Part shown: positions 6,412-11,762 of the stretch, one piece after another
How positions within the stretch are numbered: position 1 is the first letter of the stretch
How the letters are laid out: the number at the start of each line of letters is the position of its first letter
NCBI GenBank assembly: GCA_947623645.1
Contig: CANQHK010000027.1
Coordinates: 1 to 11,835, forward strand
Origin: an uncultured Bacilli bacterium
GTDB taxonomy: Bacteria; Bacillota_I; Bacilli_A; RF39; UBA660
Length of the DNA: 11,835 nucleotides
Reading direction: 5' to 3'
Translations under genes and position numbers: made by a program
Notes under the pieces: model-generated
The model's database searches: none
Told to the model about the DNA's origin: nothing
What the model saw: the letters and a program-made list of their open reading frames with translations, nothing else

Positions 6412-8119
6412 TTACTTGAATACTAGAAAGTCTTTCGTGAATTCCATCATCGACTTCTTCAATCGCACTCACTGCTACTTCTAGTGAATCCTGATAATAA
6501 CCTTTTTTAAATAAATCTTCTGCATTTCTTAAAGCCAAATCTAAATCTTTTGAATGAAAGCGATAACGATTTCCATAAACCATAGCAACTTCTGCTAAAC
6601 GAGCTTTTTGAATCATATCATTGGTTGTATTATATAATTTTAATACTAAATCTCTTGCTGTATCTACTCGAGTATTTAAAACTTTAATAACAATTGGTTT
6701 TTTCTCAAGTTCTTTAATAATTTCTCCAATAGCATCTTTTGCCTCACTTAACTCTACAAAGTAGTGATTATTGATAATTGGTAATTTATACATTCGAATG
6801 CGGATTTTACTTTGCTTTAATAAATCTTGAATTTCTTCTAGTTGTTCTCGAGCACGAAGCTCATCATCGTACATGCTTCCTAAATTCTTTAGAGCATCAT
6901 CCAAATCAACTTCAATTATTTTTAAACCACCTGCTATTTCGTCTAATTCTTTTACTAATTTTGAATAACAGATTTCAGAGGCTTCTTCTTGTTCTTGTAA
7001 TTGTGTATAATCAGAATTGATTTTTTCTAATCGAAGTTTTATTTTATCAATTTCTTGAATATCTTTTTCTCTTAAATGGTACATATTCATAATATCGTCT
7101 AATTGATTATAAATATCTCCAACAATTTTATTGATTTTACGAAGTCTTTTTTCTAAATCTTGAAGCGTTTCTTCATATAGTTTTCTACATAATTTTTCTT
7201 TTTCAAAATCATTGAAGATACCATCTAAATAATCGAGCATCGTTTTTAATTCAAACATACAATCTTCTAAGTTTAAAACTTTAATTCGATCGTAGATGTC
7301 TTCTAGATGTTTTTTACTTTCTTTAATATTATAATCAATCTTTAAATATTCCAAAGAATATCCTTTCTTTTTCATGTCTTTATGAATGGTTGAAATTTCT
7401 TCTAATTTTTTAGGAATAATCTTTTTGGACAATAATATTAAATCTGGAACTTCTTGAATAATAATTGCCATGTGATCAATCATTGCGTCTAGCGCTTTTA
7501 CAATATGTACAACTTCTTCATATTCATTATGTTCCATGGCTTCTTCAAAATCTTGGAATCTTTTTTCAATATTTTCAAGTTGAAGTTCAATAATTGTTTG
7601 CATATCTTCATAATTTGCCTTATGGAGATTAAATTCACTTAAGAAAGAACGATATTTATTTTTTAATTTTGTAATGATGTTTCGATATTTTTCTTCACTG
7701 AGTGTTACTTCTTGAATTTCTTCTAAAAGTTCATCAATGGCTTCTCTTGCTTTGCATACCTCTAGTTCACATCTTGCAAGGCGAGTATCTAAATCACGGT
7801 ATTCTTTCGAATCAAGAGCTAAGTCTAATTCAATAATCATTTCATTAATTTCTGGAATTCTCTCTTCTTTAATATGTTCGAATCTTTTTTTCCATTCTTT
7901 ATATTTTTCTTCTAATTTTTCATTTTTTAAAATTGCTTCTACTTTGGAAAGTTCAGATAGGATTGGAGTGGATACAATTAAATTTTTTTCTTTATCCAAA
8001 GAGGCAATTTCTTCTTTTAATTTATGAATCCTTCTTTTTTGGATTAAAAAAAGAGTAATCGTGATAACAATGACAGCGAGAATAATGCAAGTTGCAATTA
8101 ATAAATGTACTCCATTCAT
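6407..8119 (-). CDS. ezrA: Septation ring formation regulator EzrA
   Basis: EzrA is a membrane-anchored, spectrin-like division protein of Bacillota that restrains FtsZ ring formation away from midcell and links FtsZ with cell-wall synthesis. The 570-residue product has one N-terminal transmembrane helix (about residues 5-27), then KRR as the cytoplasmic anchor, and then an almost unbroken coiled coil of Glu/Lys/Leu-rich helices to the end. The C-terminal MIQKARLAEVAMVYGNRYR (about 504-522) is the conserved EzrA patch containing YGNRYR. Length fits the family, about 560-575. GGTGAAAGGG precedes the ATG. A sigma-A-like promoter and a palindrome lie in the region divergent to rpsD. The family is confident from the layout and the C-terminal patch. 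Confidence 0.95.
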   Translation of the reverse strand: MNGVHLLIATCIILAVIVITITLFLIQKRRIHKLKEEIASLDKEKNLIVSTPILSELSKVEAILKNEKLEEKYKEWKKRFEHIKEERIPEINEMIIELDLALDSKEYRDLDTRLARCELEVCKAREAIDELLEEIQEVTLSEEKYRNIITKLKNKYRSFLSEFNLHKANYEDMQTIIELQLENIEKRFQDFEEAMEHNEYEEVVHIVKALDAMIDHMAIIIQEVPDLILLSKKIIPKKLEEISTIHKDMKKKGYSLEYLKIDYNIKESKKHLEDIYDRIKVLNLEDCMFELKTMLDYLDGIFNDFEKEKLCRKLYEETLQDLEKRLRKINKIVGDIYNQLDDIMNMYHLREKDIQEIDKIKLRLEKINSDYTQLQEQEEASEICYSKLVKELDEIAGGLKIIEVDLDDALKNLGSMYDDELRAREQLEEIQDLLKQSKIRIRMYKLPIINNHYFVELSEAKDAIGEIIKELEKKPIVIKVLNTRVDTARDLVLKLYNTTNDMIQKARLAEVAMVYGNRYRFHSKDLDLALRNAEDLFKKGYYQDSLEVAVSAIEEVDDGIHERLSSIQVK

Positions 8120-8139
8120 ACCCTTTCACCAACCTTCTA

Positions 8140-8160
8140 TAGTATAACAACATTATACTA
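8140..8160. repeat. 21-bp perfect palindrome over the ezrA -10 region
   Basis: TAGTATAA and TTATACTA form 8-bp perfect arms around five bases. The repeat contains the ezrA -10 element and the likely transcription start, so it could be an operator for a repressor. An A/T-only palindrome of this size can also occur by chance in such DNA. Confidence 0.4.
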
Positions 8161-8180
8161 CAAATTCCTACCAATTGAAA
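8152..8180 (-). promoter_or_regulatory. Sigma-A-like promoter of ezrA
   Basis: On the minus strand TATAAT (8157-8152) lies 17 bp after TTTCAA (8180-8175), a poor match to TTGACA. The transcription start would be near 8145, giving a leader of about 26 nt with GGTGAAAGGG before the ATG. Confidence 0.5.
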
Positions 8181-8209
8181 AGATAATTTTGATTTTTGTT
8201 AAAAAAAGT

Positions 8210-8238
8210 TTGACAAGACGTGAGTTTTGTGTCATAAT
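8210..8238 (+). promoter_or_regulatory. Strong sigma-A promoter of rpsD
   Basis: TTGACA (8210-8215) matches the -35 consensus exactly, followed by a 17-bp spacer and CATAAT (8233-8238), one base off the -10 consensus. The start would be near 8245. This is the best vegetative promoter in the window, as expected for a ribosomal protein gene. Confidence 0.85.
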
Positions 8239-8244
8239 ATCAAT

Positions 8245-8399
8245 GCATATTCATTGAAACAGCAAGTATTTGAGTTGAGTTAATGTGTTCTTTAAAAGAT
8301 TAGTAACTTTTGCTGTTTAGCGAACGTATGAAAGAAGAACTCCCTAACTTGAAGGCAAATACATCTTTCGATGAATAGAAAGATAGGAGGATTTGAAAA
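8245..8399 (+). ncRNA. Structured rpsD leader, candidate S4 autoregulatory element
   Basis: About 155 nt of untranslated leader precede rpsD. AAACAGCAA (8257-8265) pairs perfectly with TTGCTGTTT (8310-8318), enclosing about 44 nt. Nearer the gene ATCTTTC (8363-8369) pairs with GAAAGAT (8378-8384), ending directly before AGGAGG (8385-8390), the ribosome binding site. In Bacillota, S4 is known to repress its own mRNA by binding the leader. A long structured leader with a stem abutting the Shine-Dalgarno fits such control. I cannot confirm the fold or a family match. Confidence 0.5.
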
Positions 8400-9002
8400 A
8401 TGGCTAGATACACAGGGCCAAGCTACAAGCAAGCAAGACGTGTTGGTTTTTCTACTTTAGAAAGTGGAAAAGAACTTGCAAAACGTCCATATGGACCAGG
8501 AGAACACGGACAAGACAGAAAGGGTAAACTTTCCGAATATGGTTTACAATTAAAAGAAAAACAAAAGGTTCGTTTTATGTACGGAATAAACGAAAGACAA
8601 TTCCACAACATCTTTAAAGAAGCAAATAACAAAAAAGGTGTTACTGGTACATTGTTCTTACAAATGTTAGAGTCTCGTTTAGACAACTTAGTATATCGTT
8701 TAGGTTTTGCAACGACTCGTCGTGCAGCAAGACAACTTGTAAATCATGGACATATTACTGTTGATGGAAAGAAAGTTGATATCCCATCATACCGTGTTAA
8801 AGTAGGTTCTACAATTGCTTTGAAAGATACTTCAAAAAATCATAAAGCAGTGCTTGCTAGCTTAGAAAAAGTTGGTAAAAGAGTTGAATACGTTACTTTT
8901 GATGCCAACAAGTTAGAAGGTAAATTTGTACGCCTTCCAGAACGTAGTGAATTAAGTGCTGATATCGATGAAGCATTAATCGTTGAATTCTACAACAGAT
9001 AA
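8400..9002 (+). CDS. rpsD: 30S ribosomal protein S4
   Basis: S4 binds the 5' domain of 16S rRNA early in 30S assembly, takes part in decoding accuracy, and often represses its own synthesis. The 200-residue product starts MARYTGPSYKQARRVG and continues with KRPYGPGEHGQ. The RNA-binding S4 domain lies at about 90-150 (LESRLDNLVYRLGFATTR, then RAARQLVNHGHITVDGKKVD). The C-terminus LSADIDEALIVEFYNR is standard. The zinc-binding cysteines of some S4 proteins are absent (the C-minus form). AGGAGG lies 9 nt before the ATG. The gene stands alone between its own promoter and terminator, as in Bacilli, outside the alpha operon. Codon use looks better adapted than in neighbours, as expected for high expression. 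Confidence 0.99.
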   Translation: MARYTGPSYKQARRVGFSTLESGKELAKRPYGPGEHGQDRKGKLSEYGLQLKEKQKVRFMYGINERQFHNIFKEANNKKGVTGTLFLQMLESRLDNLVYRLGFATTRRAARQLVNHGHITVDGKKVDIPSYRVKVGSTIALKDTSKNHKAVLASLEKVGKRVEYVTFDANKLEGKFVRLPERSELSADIDEALIVEFYNR

Positions 9003-9036
9003 AAAAAGTATCCACAGAAATTGTGGATATTTTTTT
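9003..9036 (+). terminator. Rho-independent terminator of rpsD
   Basis: TATCCACA (9009-9016) and TGTGGATA (9022-9029) pair perfectly around GAAAT, followed by seven T. An A-run precedes the stem, so it may work in both directions. It begins within a few bases of the rpsD stop. Confidence 0.92.
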
Positions 9037-9063
9037 GCGCTAATAATTTTTTTGAACAATTGA

Positions 9064-9190
9064 TTAGAAAATTTCACTATGACTACCAGTTGCAAAAAGT
9101 AATAATACTAACTCCTTGTTTTGTACTTTGTATACTAATGTTCGAAAAGTCCTTGTATAATCAATTATATGTTTTATAACTAATTTTCAT
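9064..9190 (-). pseudogene. RelE/YafQ-type toxin remnant with internal deletion
   Basis: Directly after the antitoxin a minus-strand frame (9180-9064) encodes VIKHIIDYTRTFRTLVYKV and then LVLLLFATGSHSEIF and a stop. This resembles the C-terminus of RelE/YafQ-superfamily mRNA interferases, which often end in GSHSxLF or GTHADLF with a catalytic His. It has no start codon and an upstream stop (TGA). An ATG at 9190, overlapping the antitoxin's last codons, gives MKISYK, a plausible toxin N-terminus, in another frame. The simplest reading is an intact overlapping toxin gene that lost about 50 central codons, with the junction near 9172-9180. What remains, about 38 codons, cannot form an active toxin. 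Assignment within the superfamily is uncertain. Confidence 0.6.
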
Positions 9191-9383
9191 TTAAAGACTT
9201 TATAAGGTCATTCATATTTGTATAACCTTTTCTTTTTCCACTTTTTAAATCCTTTAGTATTTCTTCTTCCTCTTCTAGTGCCTCTAATAACTCTTTACTA
9301 GGTTTAGGATTAACAACTTCAAAAGGAACTCCATCTTTTTTAGTCAGTTGATTTATATCCATATTTAATTCTAACTTTTTCAA
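9180..9383 (-). CDS. RelB/DinJ-like antitoxin, now without an intact toxin
   Basis: This small acidic protein is probably the antitoxin of a type II toxin-antitoxin pair. In such systems the antitoxin binds and silences the toxin and represses its own operon. The segment DGVPFEVVNPKPSKELLEAL and the acidic helix EEEEEILKDL, then KRKGYTNMNDLIKSL, resemble RelB/DinJ-type antitoxin C-terminal halves, where an extended toxin-wrapping segment is expected. I chose the TTG at 9383 because AAAGGGGG lies 8 nt before it; the ATG at 9416 would add 11 residues but lacks a ribosome binding site. The product is 67 residues. The following toxin is a remnant, so this is an orphan antitoxin. Inverted repeats upstream could be its operator. 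The family call rests on motif resemblance only. Confidence 0.6.
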   Translation of the reverse strand: MKKLELNMDINQLTKKDGVPFEVVNPKPSKELLEALEEEEEILKDLKSGKRKGYTNMNDLIKSLNEN

Positions 9384-9416
9384 AATACTATCCCCCTTTC
9401 GTTTATAAATAACCAT

Positions 9417-9680
9417 TTAGTACTTTCATCTCACTTTGAGATAATCCAACATTTACATTTCAAGATTAGAAATAACAATGAAATGTAAAATGTTTGTATA
9501 ATTGCAAATATTTTCATCTAAATTAGGATTATGTAGTTATTCACATTGAATAACGTCAATTTGCTAGATACATTTAATATACCAAATAGTTCTATATTTA
9601 TCAATAAAAATTTTTGTTCATTTAATAAAAAAATAAAGTCTTAGTTTTTTTCGTTTTATCTTAAATTTTCAAAAAGGACA
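9417..9680. other. A/T-rich intergenic region with three inverted repeats
   Basis: No ORF or RNA gene is seen between the antitoxin and the next gene. Three inverted repeats stand out: ATCTCA-CTT-TGAGAT (9428-9442); ACATTTACATTTCA (9449-9462) facing TGAAATGTAAAATGT (9479-9493), with 16 nt between; and GTTATTC-ACATT-GAATAAC (9536-9554). The first two are placed where an antitoxin operator or promoter would be. A clear promoter for the antitoxin could not be defined. Confidence 0.4.
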
Positions 9681-9696
9681 TATAATGAATTAGGTG
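9681..9696 (+). promoter_or_regulatory. TATAAT -10 box and Shine-Dalgarno before the TTG-start gene
   Basis: TATAAT at 9681-9686 is a consensus -10, but no good -35 is found 17 bp upstream. AGGTG at 9692-9696 lies 5 nt before the TTG at 9702 and decides that start. The leader would be very short if this -10 is used. Confidence 0.4.
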
Positions 9697-9701
9697 ATAC
9701 T

Positions 9702-10007
9702 TTGAATAAGGATAAAATTATATCGAACATGGACCCTTATACATTTACGGGAAGTGCCATTGTTATTGGTTTACTATTAACAAAAGAATTTACCCTTGAT
9801 GAACAAGAAAATATTGGAAACTGGTTACAACTCATAGGACTTGTTGTTTTAACTTATGCAACTCAAGCCCAAACTATTGAAAGCAATAATGGAAATCAAA
9901 ACAACGGAAATAATAATCAAACCAATAAAGATGATATTGAAAGTTTACAAAAAGCAATAAAAAGAATCGAAGAAGAACTAAATAAAATAAAAAAGGAATC
10001 TCCATAA
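9702..10007 (+). CDS. Small membrane protein with C-terminal coiled coil, function unknown
   Basis: The 101-residue product begins MNKDKIISNMDPYTFTGSA at a TTG with a well-placed AGGTG. Residues about 16-27 (TGSAIVIGLLLT) and 40-57 (NWLQLIGLVVLTYATQAQ) form two hydrophobic segments, possibly a hairpin or one transmembrane helix plus one amphipathic helix. An Asn/Gln linker follows (about 63-75), then a charged helix with heptad character (DDIESLQKAIKRIEEELNKIKKE). The arrangement resembles small phage-type holins or membrane-anchored coiled-coil proteins, but no family can be named. It lies opposite the DGR reverse transcriptase, and its last 30 nt overlap that gene's end on the other strand. 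A link with the retroelement is possible but inferred from position only. Confidence 0.7.
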   Translation: MNKDKIISNMDPYTFTGSAIVIGLLLTKEFTLDEQENIGNWLQLIGLVVLTYATQAQTIESNNGNQNNGNNNQTNKDDIESLQKAIKRIEEELNKIKKESP

Positions 10008-11069
10008 ATTCGATTCGATATTTATACTATTTAAAAATTCTAATTGATTGGAATACTTTTGAACAAGATTATAAGCATTGGCGTGATGTGCATGGGCAAG
10101 CCATGAAGAATAACGTCTTTGAAATTTGGTAGAATCGAAAATATCACATTTAAAATCATGAGTCGCCTGCCGAATAATATTTTTTATTTTATCTTTACTC
10201 CGTTTTCGAAACAAACGATGTGTTTCATAAATTCGATAACCACAAAAATCAATTCCAAAATGATTCGGATAATGGGGCTGTCTCAAAATTAAGTGATTGA
10301 TTTTGGGACAGCCCCTTTTTCTTAAATATTTTTCTATCAACTTCATATACTTCCTTGCTTCTTCTTTTGTCCTAACCAAAAGCACAAAATCGTCCATATA
10401 TCGTACATAGTAAGGAATGTGTAAGATCTCTTTCATATAATGGTCCAGTTCATTTAAATATATATTTGCAAAATATTGAGAAGTATAATTCCCAATAGGA
10501 ATTCCAACATCACCATTTCCATCAAAAATTAATCCATAAGTAAACTTCAATAAATCTTTATCAGAAATAGATTTCTTTAAAATAGAAAATAAAACATCTC
10601 TGTTAATACTATAAAAATATTTATGAATATCACACTTCAAAACATAATAACTTCCATATTTTCTTTTCATAAGTCTCATATAATACTGTAATTTATCAAC
10701 TGCCTTATGTGTCCCTCTACCACGAATACAAGCATGAGTATCAACTATAAATTTAGGAACAAAATAAGGAATAATAAATTCTTCTACATACCACTGATGA
10801 ACAATTCTATCCTGATAAGGAAGAGACTGAATAAGTCGTTCCTTAGGTTCATGAATCACAAACGTATGATACTCCCCATGACAATAATCACCATTCTTAA
10901 TTTGATGAAATAAGTTCATTAAATTAGTTTCTAAATCCATTTCAAAAGCAATAACATCCCGTCGATTTTTCTTATTAAAAGATGCACGAATATGTGCATC
11001 ATAAAGTTTTATAAAAGTAAGATTTTGAAAAAATACATTTTTTATCGTTTTTGGCATGATTTTATCCAT
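9978..11069 (-). CDS. Diversity-generating retroelement reverse transcriptase
   Basis: This RNA-directed DNA polymerase copies the DGR template repeat with errors at adenines, producing cDNA that replaces the variable repeat of a target gene. Motifs: RLIQSLPYQDRIVHQW (78-93); CIRGRGTHKAVDKLQYY (114-130); motif A CDIHKYFYSI with Asp147; IGNYTSQ (192-198), the DGR-type IGxxxSQ in place of QGxxxSP; the active site YMDD (224-227); and FCGYRIYETHRLFRKRS (275-291) in the thumb-proximal part. Length, 363 residues, fits. The first ATG has AGGTGG immediately before it, too close to use well; the ATG at 11057 (MPKTIKN, the common family start) is better spaced. The 5' end overlaps the Avd-like gene. 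Residues 252-266 come from a hairpin insert that replaces the usual sequence while keeping the frame. Catalytic motifs are intact. Confidence 0.95.
   Translation of the reverse strand: MDKIMPKTIKNVFFQNLTFIKLYDAHIRASFNKKNRRDVIAFEMDLETNLMNLFHQIKNGDYCHGEYHTFVIHEPKERLIQSLPYQDRIVHQWYVEEFIIPYFVPKFIVDTHACIRGRGTHKAVDKLQYYMRLMKRKYGSYYVLKCDIHKYFYSINRDVLFSILKKSISDKDLLKFTYGLIFDGNGDVGIPIGNYTSQYFANIYLNELDHYMKEILHIPYYVRYMDDFVLLVRTKEEARKYMKLIEKYLRKRGCPKINHLILRQPHYPNHFGIDFCGYRIYETHRLFRKRSKDKIKNIIRQATHDFKCDIFDSTKFQRRYSSWLAHAHHANAYNLVQKYSNQLEFLNSINIESNLWRFLFYFI
10274..10315. repeat. 42-bp near-perfect hairpin inserted in the reverse transcriptase gene
   Basis: Arms of 19 bp (10274-10292 and 10297-10315) match at 17 of 19 positions around GTGA. 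The outer part, GGGGCTGTCTCAAAA facing TTTTGGGACAGCCCC, resembles terminal inverted repeats of some insertion sequences (GGGGCTGTCnCAAAA is seen in IS1182-like elements, from memory). It is more G+C-rich than its surroundings. On the plus strand it is followed by TTTTT, so it also looks like a terminator. It is translated within the reverse transcriptase as GCPKINHLILRQP. It could be an IS deletion derivative, a very small MITE, or an excision scar. Confidence 0.7.
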
Positions 11070-11218
11070 CCACCTAATAAATTTCCAATATTCGTAATTT
11101 TTTTAGACCAAGCAGTATAGTTTTTATGTTTCGGAAATTTATCCGTAATCATCTCTGTATAATAGATTAGTTCTGTATATTGTTTATAAATCATCAAATC
11201 ATCCAAAATCTTACTCAT
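11042..11218 (-). CDS. Shortened Avd-like (four-helix bundle) DGR accessory protein
   Basis: Avd proteins are basic four-helix-bundle proteins that assemble as pentamers, bind nucleic acid and the DGR reverse transcriptase, and are needed for mutagenic retrohoming. The 58-residue product begins MSKILDDLMIYKQYTELIYY, then TEMITDKFPK, as in helix 1 of this family, and ends YTAWSKKITNIGNLLGGWIK, as in helix 4. The family is usually about 110-125 residues, so helices 2 and 3 (about 55-60 residues) are missing without loss of frame; the junction is near residues 30-32. The start overlaps the preceding MutS-like frame as ATGAGTAA, and the end overlaps the reverse transcriptase start, so the genes are translationally coupled. 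A two-helix product may be inactive or may assemble differently. It was too short for a standard ORF cutoff. Confidence 0.8.
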   Translation of the reverse strand: MSKILDDLMIYKQYTELIYYTEMITDKFPKHKNYTAWSKKITNIGNLLGGWIKSCQKR

Positions 11219-11503
11219 GAGTCCACATCACCACTTGATTTAATATTTCGAAAGCTTGTAAAGGAGTAAGGTTTTCGGGTAGAAATATTTAATTGATGAT
11301 TTTTGAACACCCGCATATAATCATCAATTCGATGATCTGGAAAACTACACCTTTCGATTTCTTTGGTAAGTTTTGTTTTCTTTAAAATCACATACTGATT
11401 AATAGTATCAGCATCTTCTGCAACAAAGATATAAAATTTACCACTATGAACAAACATAAACAATCCGGATTTTCTTTCTTTAATTCTAATACTTAGTATT
11501 CAT
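11211..11503 (-). pseudogene. MutS-domain-I-like DGR accessory gene, frameshifted
   Basis: The main frame (from 11487 to about 11270) encodes IKERKSGLFMFVHSGKFYIF, then VAEDADTIN and CSFPDHRIDDYMRVFKNHQ, resembling domain I of MutS (IKKxxPDxxLFFRxGDFYExFxEDA...CGVPxH). MutS-like small proteins are known DGR accessories. The frame has no ATG: the nearest, at 11503 (MNTKY then TAG), is one frame off; the TTG at 11463 would cut into the homologous part. Near 11270 the main frame runs into SFTSFRNIKSSGDVDS, while the neighbouring frame gives LPENLTPLQAFEILNQVVMW and THE, ending at 11211 in an ATGAGTAA overlap with the Avd-like start. That coupling suggests the neighbouring frame is the original C-terminus. 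Two indels are therefore likely. Confidence 0.6.
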
Positions 11504-11618
11504 TTTTATTACTAATCAAGCTTTACTCTTCAAGTTTTTCTTTAATAGAACAAAAAAAATCTCTACAATAAACACATCAAAGTATCCGTAAAATACTAAA
11601 TATAGAGTGAAGATAAAC
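11504..11618. other. Spacer between template repeat and accessory genes
   Basis: No gene is supported here. A 36-codon hydrophobic frame (11626-11516, minus) starts with an ATG overlapping the template repeat's last codons but has no ribosome binding site. In DGRs the sequence beyond the template repeat is part of the structured RNA primed for cDNA synthesis, so this spacer may have RNA function. Confidence 0.35.
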
Positions 11619-11762
11619 TTAATCATTGTAGTAAAGAGGGACAAAAACCGCACGGGAAGAATTGTTGTTGTTACTGTTGAATACACCTGCATTCGAAGTG
11701 TTGTTGTAGTTCCCACCGCGTTTGAACCAAGGGTTACTAGAGGAAACAAAGTTGGCGTTTTC
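11619..11762 (-). repeat. Probable DGR template repeat (TR)
   Basis: Read on the minus strand, this 144-nt segment encodes a C-type-lectin-like variable tail in one frame: ENANFVSSSNPWFKRGGNYN, then NTSNAGVFNSNNNN, then SSRAVFVPLYYND and a stop. Ten of 47 codons are AAC, and further AAT and TAC codons occur. This is the hallmark of a TR, where adenines in AAY/TAC codons are the mutable positions. A TAG stands immediately before the frame, so it is not the end of a protein here, which favours a TR over a variable repeat. NPWFxRGGNYNN...AGVF is typical of DGR target C-termini in gut Bacillota (from memory). It lies upstream of the accessory and reverse transcriptase genes, on the same strand. 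No matching variable repeat is in the window. Confidence 0.75.

Noticed and set aside
6778..7020. Plus-strand ORF opposite ezrA
   Set aside because: Shadow of the coiled-coil coding sequence; its Leu/His-rich composition comes from the complement of Glu/Lys/Asn codons.
8245..8399. T-box riboswitch before rpsD
   Set aside because: No T-box sequence or terminator/antiterminator pair is seen; a ribosomal protein leader is the simpler reading.
9428..9554. CRISPR-like array from the three inverted repeats
   Set aside because: The repeats differ from one another in sequence and spacing, and no cas gene is present.
9978..11069. Retron or group II intron reverse transcriptase
   Set aside because: The IGNYTSQ motif and the Avd-like, MutS-like and TR neighbours point to a DGR; no intron domain V, maturase region or msr/msd-like inverted repeats are seen.
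11619..11762. Truncated target gene end (variable repeat) instead of template repeat
   Set aside because: AAC codons are unmutated and dense, and a TAG stands immediately upstream, both favouring a TR. It remains an alternative if a better TR is found elsewhere.
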